From contig NZ_CP093301.1 in assembly GCF_024362785.1 (NCBI RefSeq), forward strand, positions 62,001-126,000: a stretch of 64,000 nucleotides of DNA. The letters run 5' to 3'. The stretch's first letter is position 1. Each line of letters opens with the position of its first letter. The DNA is from Evansella sp. LMS18. GTDB taxonomy: Bacteria; Bacillota; Bacilli; Bacillales; Salisediminibacteriaceae. The position numbers and the translations under genes were made by a program. Below are positions 47,490 to 55,968 of the stretch, piece by piece. A model generated the notes under the pieces. It had not been told where the DNA came from. It did not search any database and saw only the letters and a list, made by a program, of their open reading frames with translations.

Positions 47490-47759
47490 CTATCCAATAA
47501 ACTGATTGAGATTACCGAAGATTTGCTCTGCAAATGTCAGTGCCTGATCAAGCATCCAGGGCCCGAATACCAACAAAGCAAGAAGGACGCCGACAATCTT
47601 AGGTATAAAAGCGAGCGTTTGTTCCTGTATCTGTGTAGTCGCCTGAAAAATACTTACAATAAGACCAAGTCCCAGAGCAGTAATAAGCAAAGGTCCTGCA
47701 ACTGCCAGTACAACGAAGATGCCTCTTTCCGCTAATGCAATTACCATTTCTGAACTCAT
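47490..47759 (-). CDS. fliQ: Flagellar export channel protein FliQ
   Basis: An 89-residue protein with two hydrophobic helices separated by a short loop (GLIVSIFQATTQIQEQTLAFIPKI, split by one residue in relatives). It forms the outer helical layer of the export channel. SD AAGGAGGAG lies before the ATG. Confidence 0.96.
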   Translation of the reverse strand: MSSEMVIALAERGIFVVLAVAGPLLITALGLGLIVSIFQATTQIQEQTLAFIPKIVGVLLALLVFGPWMLDQALTFAEQIFGNLNQFIG

Positions 47760-47772
47760 TTGTTACTCCTCC

Positions 47773-48441
47773 TTAAAAGCTAAGCAGCAGCGAGCGGACA
47801 ACAAGATGCCACCCATCTACCATTACAAACAATAAAATTTTAAACGGAAGTGCGATCATAACCGGAGGAAGCATCATCATACCCATCGACATTAAAACAC
47901 TCGCAACAACCATATCTATTACCAGAAACGGAACAAAAATCATAAATCCAATCTGAAAAGCAGTCTTTAGTTCACTGATAGCAAAAGCAGGGACAAGAGC
48001 AGTCAAGGGTATGTCATCAAGGGTTTCAGGCCTGTCCAGCCCTGCGTATCCCATGAATAATGCCAGATCTTTCTCCCTCGTATGCCTTGCCATAAATTCC
48101 TTCATAGGGAGAGCAGCGGCATCAAAAGCTTCTTCCTGGCTGATTTCCCCTTCAAACATAGGCTGTAGCGCCTGGTCGTTTACTTCAGAAAATACTGGAG
48201 CCATAATGAAAAATGTAAGGAACAGAGCAAGCCCTATCAGCACCTGATTAGGCGGCATCTGTTGTGTGGCAAGACCTGAACGAACAAAGGACAACACTAT
48301 AACAATTCTTGTGAAGCTTGTCATCAAAATCAGGATACTGGGAGCAAGGGCAAGAACTGTCAGCAGAAGGAGAAGCTGGACAGTAGCTGTTAAGTTTTCA
48401 GGGTCATCGCTGAAAATATCTAATGCTGGAATCTCTATCAT
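47773..48441 (-). CDS. fliP: Flagellar export channel protein FliP
   Basis: A 222-residue membrane protein with four hydrophobic segments. PSILILMTSFTRIVIVLSFVR and QIGFMIFVPFLVIDMVVASVLMSMGMMMLPP (in two halves) are family signatures. The ATG overlaps the fliO stop (ATGA). In many species the N-terminus is a cleaved signal; here only a short polar N-terminus precedes the first helix. Confidence 0.96.
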   Translation of the reverse strand: MIEIPALDIFSDDPENLTATVQLLLLLTVLALAPSILILMTSFTRIVIVLSFVRSGLATQQMPPNQVLIGLALFLTFFIMAPVFSEVNDQALQPMFEGEISQEEAFDAAALPMKEFMARHTREKDLALFMGYAGLDRPETLDDIPLTALVPAFAISELKTAFQIGFMIFVPFLVIDMVVASVLMSMGMMMLPPVMIALPFKILLFVMVDGWHLVVRSLLLSF

Positions 48442-49145
48442 CTGCTGTTCCCCTTGACTACAGAATGAATTTTATCCTGTGTTTTTCTAACTTCCTTCAT
48501 TTCTTTGTCCAGCATATGGTGGAAGTCCTTTTTATCTCCTGCTTCTTTTTCTTTTCGGTTACTGGCGGAAATAAGGTTTCTCACCCATTCGGCAGCCTTG
48601 CTGACTGGCTGGTCAAGAATTTGCTGGGGCTGAACGGACTCGGTAATCTCTTTAATTTCATCCGGATCTTCAATTTCTTTGATGAGCTGGACAGTCTCTC
48701 CGACCCCTACAAGAAACAACTTTCTTCCAACCTTCACAACCTGTACGGAACGATTTGCCCCCAGGCCAACTCCACCTATATTTTCGATTGTTGAATGCTG
48801 CTGGAAAGACCTGCTTCTTTTATTGACAAATTTGAGGAGGGCGTAGATTAAAAAGATGACAAAGGCAAGGGCAGCAAACATTTGCAGTGAGAGTAAGAAT
48901 AAATTAGGCGTGTTCTCCCCGGTCCCCATCGTCCCGCTTCCATTCTCTCCAGCATCCCCTGTCAGTGTACTTTCCTGTCCTTCTTCTTCAGTAACGCTGC
49001 TGTCATTATCTCCCTCAGGATCTCCCTGATTGATCATATCGCTGATAGTCCCGTCCCCGTCTCCCCATTCCCGGGCGGATACGTCTGTGCTTATCAGAAT
49101 ATTAAAAGCTAAAAATACAATTAAAATGCCGCTCAAGTGTTTCAA
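48438..49145 (-). CDS. fliO: Flagellar biosynthesis protein FliO (FliZ of B. subtilis)
   Basis: About 235 residues: an N-terminal signal-like helix, an acidic Gly/Asp/Glu-rich extracytoplasmic stretch (about 25-75), one membrane helix (about 80-105), and a cytoplasmic domain with SVQVVKVGRKLFLVGVGETVQLI. It assists FliP assembly. Start choice: AGGGGA directly abuts a GTG at 49154 but lies nine bases before a TTG at 49145, so the TTG is preferred; the difference is three residues. Confidence 0.88.
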   Translation of the reverse strand: MKHLSGILIVFLAFNILISTDVSAREWGDGDGTISDMINQGDPEGDNDSSVTEEEGQESTLTGDAGENGSGTMGTGENTPNLFLLSLQMFAALAFVIFLIYALLKFVNKRSRSFQQHSTIENIGGVGLGANRSVQVVKVGRKLFLVGVGETVQLIKEIEDPDEIKEITESVQPQQILDQPVSKAAEWVRNLISASNRKEKEAGDKKDFHHMLDKEMKEVRKTQDKIHSVVKGNSR

Positions 49146-49171
49146 TAATGCCACTCCCCTGAAGCTGTATG

Positions 49172-49534
49172 CTATCCTAGTGTTTTGTTGACTGCTTCCA
49201 GTACCCGTTCTGCCTGGAAAGGTTTTACTATGAAATCTTTTGCTCCGGCCTGAATTGCATCAATAACCATAGCCTGCTGCCCCATTGCTGAACACATTAT
49301 CACTTTAGCGTTAGGGTCATAGTTCCGGATTTCTTTCAGTGCTGTAATTCCGTCCACCTCGGGCATAGTGATATCCATAGTGACAAGGTCAGGCGAATGC
49401 TCCTTGTACAGTTCTATTGCCTGAGCACCGTCTCCGGCTTCTGCAATTACTTCAAAGTTGTTTTTTGTCAGGATATCCTTAATCATCATTCTCATAAATG
49501 CGGCATCATCCACTACTAAAACTTTAACTGGCAT
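49172..49534 (-). CDS. cheY: Chemotaxis response regulator CheY
   Basis: A 120-residue single receiver domain with Asp9/Asp10, the phospho-acceptor Asp54 (LVTMDITMPEVDG), Ser82 and Lys104. CheY-P binds FliM at the switch; CheC and FliY dephosphorylate it. It lies between fliY and fliO as in B. subtilis. SD AAGGGGGAAG precedes the ATG. Confidence 0.97.
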   Translation of the reverse strand: MPVKVLVVDDAAFMRMMIKDILTKNNFEVIAEAGDGAQAIELYKEHSPDLVTMDITMPEVDGITALKEIRNYDPNAKVIMCSAMGQQAMVIDAIQAGAKDFIVKPFQAERVLEAVNKTLG

Positions 49535-49551
49535 AGCTGCTTCCCCCTTAT

Positions 49552-50784
49552 TTATCTAAGTTTTGTGATTCTCTCTTTCTGACTAACAATATCTGTCACG
49601 CGTACACCAAAGTTTTCATCAATAACTACTACTTCCCCCTGGGCTACAAGACGCTGATTTACCAGTATATCCACCGGCTCTCCTGCGAGTTTATCCAGTT
49701 CAATAATCGAGCCCTGGGTCATCTCCAGGATATCCTTCACGGATTTCTTTGTCCGCCCAAGTTCAACAGTAACTTCCAGGGGGATATCCAGAAGCATATC
49801 GAGATTCTTTGTTCCCGTTTCTCCAGGGACAGGCTGGCCAAAATCAGAGAAGGCAGCGGCCTGTATGTTAGCAGCTCGTTTTGGTTTCTGCTTTTCCTGG
49901 TTGTTCTCGTCATATGAATTATTTCTTGATTCCTGCTGTGCCTGCTGTCTGTGCTGGCCCCCTGCTGGAATTTCCCTTCCCCGAACCGGTTCAGCTTCGT
50001 TCCGCTGATGTTGAGTTTGATATGGGGTTGAGTCTGACTCTCCTTCCGTTGCGGCAGAAACTTCGTCATATATTTTCTCTTCTCGTTCCTGAACAGGTGC
50101 AGCTGGGTTCATTAACAGCTCCACCATTTCCTTCGCAAAATCTACAGTAAGGAGCTGCATTATTTTGGAATCTATTAAATTTCCTATTTTTAAATTAAAG
50201 GAAATCATAATAAGGACATCGTCGTCCGGCAGCTCGATTTTGTTTGGTTCTTCAGGCAAGTGCAGGACCTCGATTTCCGGCGGGGAAATATCCACCCTCC
50301 TGCCGAAAATGGTGGACATGGAGGTTGAGGCGGAACCCATCATCTGGTTCATTGCCTCCTGGACCGCACTGATCTCCATCTCACCTAATTCCTCAGATGC
50401 GGAAGTCCCATCATTCCCAAGCATTAAATCTGCAATTATGGAAGCGTCTTTCGTATTGATTGCAAGGACATTCATGCCTTCAAAACCACTTATGTACTTT
50501 ACACCTACAGCTACATGGGGTTTTGGAAATTCTTTATCAAGTTCAGCCTGCTTCACTATACTAACTAGCGGAGTGGTGATTTCCACTTTCTGGTCGAGAA
50601 GAGTAGATAAGGCGGTAGCAGAGCTGCCAAAAGAAATATTGCCTATTTCACCAACAGCATCCTGCTCTATACCTGATAGATAATCCTCAACTACCACCAT
50701 TTTTGAGGACTCGTTTTCTTCCTCATCACCCATTCCATTTAACAGGGCATTGATTTCTTCCTGGGACAGCATATCGTCGTTCAT
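49552..50784 (-). CDS. fliY: Flagellar switch protein / CheY-P phosphatase FliY
   Basis: A 410-residue protein with three parts: an N-terminal FliM-like CheY-P-binding segment (MLSQEEINALLNG), a CheC-like phosphatase core with EIGNISFGSSATALSTLL and EAMNQMMGSASTSMSTI, a long Gln/Asn/Glu-rich linker (about 225-320), and a C-terminal FliN domain (VELGRTKKSVKDILEMTQGSII). It replaces FliN in the C ring. The ATG is two bases from the fliM stop; the seven-codon upstream extension overlaps fliM and its SD. Confidence 0.95.
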   Translation of the reverse strand: MNDDMLSQEEINALLNGMGDEEENESSKMVVVEDYLSGIEQDAVGEIGNISFGSSATALSTLLDQKVEITTPLVSIVKQAELDKEFPKPHVAVGVKYISGFEGMNVLAINTKDASIIADLMLGNDGTSASEELGEMEISAVQEAMNQMMGSASTSMSTIFGRRVDISPPEIEVLHLPEEPNKIELPDDDVLIMISFNLKIGNLIDSKIMQLLTVDFAKEMVELLMNPAAPVQEREEKIYDEVSAATEGESDSTPYQTQHQRNEAEPVRGREIPAGGQHRQQAQQESRNNSYDENNQEKQKPKRAANIQAAAFSDFGQPVPGETGTKNLDMLLDIPLEVTVELGRTKKSVKDILEMTQGSIIELDKLAGEPVDILVNQRLVAQGEVVVIDENFGVRVTDIVSQKERITKLR

Positions 50785-50785
50785 C

Positions 50786-51772
50786 TCAATCCCCTTCCTC
50801 TCCAATTACTTCTGTTACCTGTACTGCTACATTTCCTCTCTGTTTCCCTGGCTGGGCATAAAACTTTGCCAGGCTTCCAACGCTTACCTTTAAAGGATCC
50901 CCGATGGGCTGATTAAGTTCTATTACATCATCAACTGCAAGCTGGAGGAATTCCTCAATTGTAATTTCAGACTTCCCAAGCTCTGCAACAACCTCGAGCG
51001 GTGCTTGTTTAACGCTGTTCTGAAGGGAATTCAGTTCCCCTGGTTCTCTTTCTTTCTTCTTTTGCTGCATCCACAGATGCGCAGACAATTTCGGGAGAAT
51101 ATCCTCAATAACAACATGCGGGAGACATAAATTAATCATCCCCGAAGCCTCTCCAATGGCAGTGGAAAAAGAAATAACTACCACCGTTTCGTTGGGAGAG
51201 ACTAACTGGAGGAACTGAGGATTTATCTCCAGATCATCCATGAAAGGCTCAAACTCTTTAACGGAATCCCATGCTTCACGGAATGTTTCCAGGGTTCTCT
51301 GAAAAAGCTGTGTAAGTATCCGGGTTTCAATTTCTGTGAGATTTTCCGCCTTACTGAATGCTTCCCCTCTTCCCCCCAGCATACGGTCAAGCATAGCAAA
51401 GGCTATGTTAGGGTTCACTTCCATCACAAACCGCCCTTCAAGGGGTTCAGGCTTAAACACATTCAATATTGTCATCTTTGGAACTGAACGAATGAACTCT
51501 TCATAAGACAGCTGGTCTACAGAAGCAACAGAAACTTGCGCGAAGGTTCTTAGCTGTGCAGATAACTGTGTCGTTAGTAATCTGGCAAAATTCTCATGGA
51601 TTCTCGTTAAACTGCGAATCTGGTCTTTTGAAAATCTTAATGCACGTTTGAAGTCATAAGTTTTCACCTTATTTTCTTTCTCTTCTTTTTTTAATTCCTC
51701 TGCATCCATCTCACCTGTTGATAGGGCGGATAACAAAGCATCAATTTCTCCCTGGGATAAAACATCTGTCAA
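50786..51772 (-). CDS. fliM: Flagellar motor switch protein FliM
   Basis: A 328-residue C-ring protein. N-terminal CheY-P-binding motif VLSQGEIDALLSAL, middle CheC-like domain with GGRGE in place of the enzyme residues, and a C-terminal FliN-like domain (VAELGKSEITIEEFLQLAVDD). The preferred start is TTG at 51772, five bases after GAGGTGA, giving (M)TDVLSQGEID, close to B. subtilis MSGEVLSQNEID. A GTG three codons upstream lies within the SD. Confidence 0.95.
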   Translation of the reverse strand: MTDVLSQGEIDALLSALSTGEMDAEELKKEEKENKVKTYDFKRALRFSKDQIRSLTRIHENFARLLTTQLSAQLRTFAQVSVASVDQLSYEEFIRSVPKMTILNVFKPEPLEGRFVMEVNPNIAFAMLDRMLGGRGEAFSKAENLTEIETRILTQLFQRTLETFREAWDSVKEFEPFMDDLEINPQFLQLVSPNETVVVISFSTAIGEASGMINLCLPHVVIEDILPKLSAHLWMQQKKKEREPGELNSLQNSVKQAPLEVVAELGKSEITIEEFLQLAVDDVIELNQPIGDPLKVSVGSLAKFYAQPGKQRGNVAVQVTEVIGEEGD

Positions 51773-51809
51773 GTGCCTCACCTCGCCTTCTAAGCTGCAG
51801 CTAACCGGG

Positions 51810-52241
51810 CTACTGAATTACCCGTTGTTTTAAATAAACCTCCTCTACGGTTCCTTCCTGCAAAATTTCATTTACTTTATCCTTAATCTGTTTTTCCAGT
51901 GCTGAAATTCCCTCAGACCCCTGGAAATCACTTTCTTTCATATCGGATAGCTCGCGGATAATAATATTTTCCACCTGGAAGTCTCGTTTTTCCAGCTCTG
52001 CTTTAGCATTTCTGTTATCAAGCTGTATAACAAACTGAGTCCTGATAATATTGCTGGACAATAAGTTCGTTATAATTTCGTCTGTCTCCACTGTAGTTTT
52101 CAGAATTTCCTCAATTCCCGGTTCACCTTCTGCATGTGATTCCTCCGCAAACTGCGTGTATATTACAATTATTAACACACCTGCAACAGTCAGGGCCCCA
52201 AGAATGACAAGCATTATGTTCACCAGTTTATTCCTGAACAT
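51810..52241 (-). CDS. fliL: Flagellar basal body-associated protein FliL
   Basis: A 143-residue protein with one N-terminal membrane helix (residues 8-28) and an extracytoplasmic stomatin-like FliL domain (RTQFVIQLDNRNAKAELEKRD, with one residue break in relatives). FliL surrounds the stator and supports torque. SD GGGGGAT precedes the ATG, one base after flbD. Confidence 0.93.
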   Translation of the reverse strand: MFRNKLVNIMLVILGALTVAGVLIIVIYTQFAEESHAEGEPGIEEILKTTVETDEIITNLLSSNIIRTQFVIQLDNRNAKAELEKRDFQVENIIIRELSDMKESDFQGSEGISALEKQIKDKVNEILQEGTVEEVYLKQRVIQ

Positions 52242-52242
52242 C

Positions 52243-52467
52243 TCAATCCCCCTTCATGCTGCCGCCCAGGTTTTGCACTGCAGCAAGCAAACCAGCATTT
52301 CTGTAGAATTCCGTTGCCCTCCTGATAACTTCATCCTCTTCCTCAGAAACTACAAGCCTTTTACCGTTTGTCAATGTAATGGTAGTATCAGGAAAGGACT
52401 GGATCTGTTCTATATATATTGCATTCAGCGTAAATTCCTGGCTGTTCAGCCTTGTAAGCTTAATCAT
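52243..52467 (-). CDS. swrD: FlbD-family protein SwrD
   Basis: A 74-residue FlbD protein (MIKLTRLNSQEFTLNAIYIEQI, with TTITLTNGKRLVVSE). In B. subtilis SwrD (YlzI) raises motor torque needed for swarming, probably through the stators. No SD lies at normal distance from the ATG; the only strong one (GGGGGGAG, 52512-52505) is 37 bases away, separated by a perfect hairpin listed separately. It sits between flgE and fliL. Confidence 0.9.
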   Translation of the reverse strand: MIKLTRLNSQEFTLNAIYIEQIQSFPDTTITLTNGKRLVVSEEEDEVIRRATEFYRNAGLLAAVQNLGGSMKGD

Positions 52468-52478
52468 AATTATTATTG

Positions 52479-52512
52479 GCTGCGGTTTAGCCGGCTCCGC
52501 AGCTCTCCCCCC
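52479..52512 (-). promoter_or_regulatory. Shine-Dalgarno followed by hairpin before swrD
   Basis: On the transcript GGGGGGAG (52512-52505) is followed after one base by GCTGCGG, an eleven-base loop and CCGCAGC (52503-52479), then CAATAATAATT and the swrD ATG. Folding of the 7-bp stem removes 25 bases from the linear path and leaves about 12 bases between SD and start codon. This resembles the helix-bridged start of phage T4 gene 38. Confidence 0.55.
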
Positions 52513-52566
52513 TTTCCCGTTAACAGGCAGCTCAGTGCCCTGAAGAGCACCAAGCCACTGACTTTA

Positions 52567-53760
52567 TTAACGTTTCAGATTAACAAGTTCCTGAAGGATT
52601 TCGTCAGAAGTGGTGATCATCCTTGTATTTGCCTGAAACCCCCTCTGGGTGACGATCATTTCAGCAAATTCCTCAGCAAGGTCCACGTTTGACATTTCAA
52701 GAGCCGAGCCTGTCATCGTGCCTCTTCCTCCAATACCGGCAAGCCCAACTTGCGGGTTCCCTGAGTTGTTGGTTGCCTGGAACAGGCTGTCCCCTGCTTT
52801 AGAAAGGCCTCCCGGGTTATTGAATGCTGCAAGAGCAATCTGACCAAGCAATCTTACTTCTCCATTGGAGAAAATCCCGTTGATTTCCCCAGTCTGTGAA
52901 ATACTGTAGCTTTCCAGTGTTCCGTCAATATTTCCTGTCATGCTGGCCACGTCCACCGTAGAAGGAGATGCATACTGGGTAATCTGTGAAAAATCGATTT
53001 CCACGTTAAAGGGGCCCCCGCCGCCTGATGACTGGATTTGTATATTTCCATTCGGGGCATCGTTGCTTCCACCGGAAAAGGTGAGTGACTGGGTGCCTCC
53101 TCCGTTTACTGAGTATGACCAGGTGTTATCAGCAGTCTTAGTAAAATTAATTGCTACCGGATGCTGTGTACCAATATCATCCACTACATTAAATGCAAGT
53201 GTCCTCTCTGTATTCACCGGATCATCTGCTTTAAGATTTCCCCTTAACGTAACATTGTCTGTTGCTTCAGGGGCCACTTGCGCGCCTGCTGTAATCTGAA
53301 GGTTCCCAGTGCCAGCTGCTGCGTTAATATTGCCTTCTTCATCTACCGGGTATCCTTGAACATACATTCCGTTCGAGGCAACGAGGTTCCCTTGCTGATC
53401 AAGATAGAAGTTTCCTGCTCTTGTGTAGAACGACTGATTCCCATCATTAACAATGAAGAACCCGTCTCCGGTTATCCCCATGTCCAGATCTCTCCCTGTA
53501 GTCTGCATCGAGCCTTGTGTCTGAATGGTATCCACTGTTGCTAAAGAACCACCCAGGCCTACCTGCATTGGGTTAGTACCACCCCGGTTTTCTGCCGGAG
53601 TGCCTGCCCCGGACATCTGCTGGCTTACTAGATCCTGGAAAGTTGCCCTGCCTTTTTTATATCCGAATGTATTTACATTCGCAATATTATTACCGATTAC
53701 ATCCATTTTCGTCTGGAAGTTCTGCATCCCGCCGATACCTGAATACATTGCTCTTAACAT
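52567..53760 (-). CDS. flgE: Flagellar hook protein FlgE
   Basis: A 397-residue hook subunit. The N-terminal rod/hook motif is LRAMYSGIGGMQNFQTKMDVIGNNIANVNTFGYKK (read in two halves) and the C-terminal helix is NVDLAEEFAEMIVTQRGFQANTRMI. The middle is a Gly/Asn/Ser-rich surface domain. It is longer than B. subtilis FlgE (264), close to FlgE of other genera. GGGAGAG precedes the ATG at 53760; an upstream in-frame start overlaps this SD. It follows flgD and the TIGR02530 gene, as expected for the hook rather than FlgG. Confidence 0.93.
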   Translation of the reverse strand: MLRAMYSGIGGMQNFQTKMDVIGNNIANVNTFGYKKGRATFQDLVSQQMSGAGTPAENRGGTNPMQVGLGGSLATVDTIQTQGSMQTTGRDLDMGITGDGFFIVNDGNQSFYTRAGNFYLDQQGNLVASNGMYVQGYPVDEEGNINAAAGTGNLQITAGAQVAPEATDNVTLRGNLKADDPVNTERTLAFNVVDDIGTQHPVAINFTKTADNTWSYSVNGGGTQSLTFSGGSNDAPNGNIQIQSSGGGGPFNVEIDFSQITQYASPSTVDVASMTGNIDGTLESYSISQTGEINGIFSNGEVRLLGQIALAAFNNPGGLSKAGDSLFQATNNSGNPQVGLAGIGGRGTMTGSALEMSNVDLAEEFAEMIVTQRGFQANTRMITTSDEILQELVNLKR

Positions 53761-53836
53761 CTTAATCTCTCCCTTCAAATTTAGAGACGCTGCTTCTGTC
53801 GGTCAGCAGCATACGGCTTCCTTTCGGTCCGGCCGC

Positions 53837-54232
53837 TTATTCGTCCTCAATCACTATAGCTCCATTTATATTGGTAAATAACTGAGTGTTCATTTCCTGT
53901 CTGTCCATAGCTGTGATTACTGTTTTGTTTCTGGCATTTACAATTAATGCCGCGCTGTTTGTTATAACTAAAGCATCATTTACACCTTTTGCCCCTGCCT
54001 CATCGACTTTCCCGTTAATTTCCTGCCAGGCCTTCTCTGTTATTTCAATCCCTCTTGCCTGGATTCTTTTTTCAGCGTGCCTGCTTAGCTTTATATCACC
54101 GGTTTTATCTATCTCGTTCCGAAGGAGAGATTGAAAGGAGATGTCCCCTTTTTTCACATTATCAGCCTGCCGGTTTACTTTTACAGATGGGTTGCCAAGC
54201 TGCTGCAGATGGTGTGGCATGATTTTGTTCAT
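53837..54232 (-). CDS. TIGR02530-type flagellar operon protein
   Basis: A 131-residue protein with KLSRHAEKRIQARGIEITEKAWQEI and NSAALIVNARNKTVITAMDR, matching the flagellar operon family TIGR02530 found between flgD and flgE in many Firmicutes but not, to my knowledge, in B. subtilis. There is no signal peptide or membrane segment. A role in hook assembly is only inferred from position. The SD is weak (GGAG...GATGG). Confidence 0.85.
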   Translation of the reverse strand: MNKIMPHHLQQLGNPSVKVNRQADNVKKGDISFQSLLRNEIDKTGDIKLSRHAEKRIQARGIEITEKAWQEINGKVDEAGAKGVNDALVITNSAALIVNARNKTVITAMDRQEMNTQLFTNINGAIVIEDE

Positions 54233-54262
54233 TTGACCATCAACTCCGAAAAAAATAATATC

Positions 54263-54712
54263 TTATTCAGCCAGGGATACCGCTGTAATATCTGAGGTGC
54301 TTACTGGCCGGTCCCCGTCTATGACCAGTTCTGCGGTTCCGTCTTTAAATCTTACAGAGGTTACAACTCCATTCCCCGTCTCTTTCCTCGTCGTGCCGTC
54401 TCCGAGCTTCGTTTCCCTTTCCCAGGCAACCTTTTTTCCAATTAGCTCACTATGTGAATGAAAAGCGCTCTGCTGCTGGGTGTCCAGGAATTTCTGAAGG
54501 TTTGCATTCATATTGGTCATTTGTTCAAGAGCAGAAAATTGTGCCATCTGGGCTATGAATTCCTGGTCTTCCATTGGATTAAGAGGATCCTGGTTCTGAA
54601 GCTGGGTAATCAGCAGCCGGAGAAACGCATCTTTATCCAGATCACCTGTATGTCTGCTTTTCTGCTGTTTCTGATAATCTGACAAATACAGGCTGTTAAT
54701 AGTAGTTTCCAC
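54263..54712 (-). CDS. flgD: Flagellar hook-capping protein FlgD
   Basis: A 149-residue hook scaffold. The conserved N-terminal motif is LDKDAFLRLLITQLQNQDPLNPMEDQEFIAQMAQFSALEQM (in two halves). The C-terminus is the short Bacillus form. It caps the growing hook during FlgE polymerisation. The start is a GTG with AGGTGA six bases upstream, ten bases after fliK. Confidence 0.94.
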   Translation of the reverse strand: METTINSLYLSDYQKQQKSRHTGDLDKDAFLRLLITQLQNQDPLNPMEDQEFIAQMAQFSALEQMTNMNANLQKFLDTQQQSAFHSHSELIGKKVAWERETKLGDGTTRKETGNGVVTSVRFKDGTAELVIDGDRPVSTSDITAVSLAE

Positions 54713-54722
54713 TGGTGGTCAC

Positions 54723-55946
54723 CTACACTTTCATGTTAATCGTTTCTTCTAAAAATGCTGCGAATGTTTCTTCATCCTCTTCTTCTCCTCTGTCTTTCTC
54801 TGGGGAAGGCTGCTGGTCCCCACTCTCCTCTCCAGCTTGTCCCTGAGAATCTTTAAGAACCTGCTGCTGGGTAACCTCGACCCTGTCCACTTGTATCTGC
54901 TGGCCAAGAAAGGCCTGGCGAAGCTGATGCAGCTGCCCTTCAATCAATTCCCTTGCCTGAGAGGTGGCGGCAGTCAATTTAGCTATGAGCACACCGTTTA
55001 CCTGCTGAATCGTTATGTCAAGCCTGCCCAGATGCTGGGGATGCAGTTTAACAGTCAGCTGCTGGATTCCGTTGTCCATATTCCTGAATACCCCTCCTTT
55101 CAGAACAGACTGAAACTGGCGGAGGAATTGTTCCTCAGTAACTCTTTCAGAAGGCTGGGAACCAGTATGAAGAAAAAACTGCTGAAGCCTGGACAAGTGG
55201 CTGGAAGCCGGGTCTATTTGTATAGGAGCAGTGGCTTCTTTCCCTGCTTGCGGAAGAATAAAATTACCGGATGAATCAACTGGCTTTGTTTTTCCGGAGA
55301 TTAATCCTGTCCAGTCTCTAAGGCCTGCTGCTTTCAGCTTATCTTCAGGGAGCTCGTTAAGAATCTGAACGACCTGCCTGCCCAGTTCCTCCAGCGCGCT
55401 TACATTTTTGGCAGTGAGTGGTGAAAGCCATGGGAAAAGCTTGTGCAGTGACTCACTAAAGAGAGGAAGCGCCCGCTCGTAAGCCTGTTTTTTTTGCTGG
55501 CCGTATTCTGCTCCTGGCTGGGGCATAATGGAAAGAAGAGCGATAATAAACTCAGGATCCTCAAGCTTTTTTCCCGGTATTCCCATTTCTTCTTCCTCGA
55601 CTGCCTCCTGAAGTTTATTAAGTATGTCAGCTGCCATTTTTTCCGGCATGCTTTCTGCAAAAAACTCCCCGTCCGTCAACTCATTGAATAGTGTGTCAGC
55701 ATCGGCCAGGACAACATCCTTCAAAAAACTGAATAATTCCTGCAGATCCTGTTCCTCTCTTTCAGCGGAAGAGCGGCTGATAAAACCGGCTCCAGATTCA
55801 TCTGCTCCCTTACCAACCTTATCTTCCAGAAAGGATAAGAATGTTTTACTTTCCTTGTTTTTTCCGGCTAAATCTGCTGGCACGGAAGTAACAAATCCAG
55901 TGTGCTGCCTGCCAGGAACAAGGCCAGGCATAATTCCATTGATCAA
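54723..55946 (-). CDS. fliK: Flagellar hook-length control protein FliK
   Basis: A 407-residue exported ruler. The N-terminal three-quarters is variable and rich in Glu, Gln and Leu; the C-terminal domain has QLTVKLHPQHLGRLDITI and AKLTAATSQARELIEGQLHQLRQ, the FliK_C signature that contacts FlhB to switch export. The very C-terminus is acidic. The start is a TTG at 55946 with GGGGGTGA upstream. Confidence 0.92.
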   Translation of the reverse strand: MINGIMPGLVPGRQHTGFVTSVPADLAGKNKESKTFLSFLEDKVGKGADESGAGFISRSSAEREEQDLQELFSFLKDVVLADADTLFNELTDGEFFAESMPEKMAADILNKLQEAVEEEEMGIPGKKLEDPEFIIALLSIMPQPGAEYGQQKKQAYERALPLFSESLHKLFPWLSPLTAKNVSALEELGRQVVQILNELPEDKLKAAGLRDWTGLISGKTKPVDSSGNFILPQAGKEATAPIQIDPASSHLSRLQQFFLHTGSQPSERVTEEQFLRQFQSVLKGGVFRNMDNGIQQLTVKLHPQHLGRLDITIQQVNGVLIAKLTAATSQARELIEGQLHQLRQAFLGQQIQVDRVEVTQQQVLKDSQGQAGEESGDQQPSPEKDRGEEEDEETFAAFLEETINMKV

Positions 55947-55968
55947 TTTTTGTTCACCCCCTTTCCAT

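Noticed and set aside
49737-50069. 110-codon minus-strand frame overlapping fliY
   Set aside because: It is in a different frame inside the fliY linker and reads as low-complexity basic sequence; FliY itself is intact.
52567-53760. Calling the hook gene flgG (distal rod)
   Set aside because: Its position after flgD and before swrD/fliL and the large variable central domain fit the hook protein FlgE; older Bacillus annotation used flgG for this gene.
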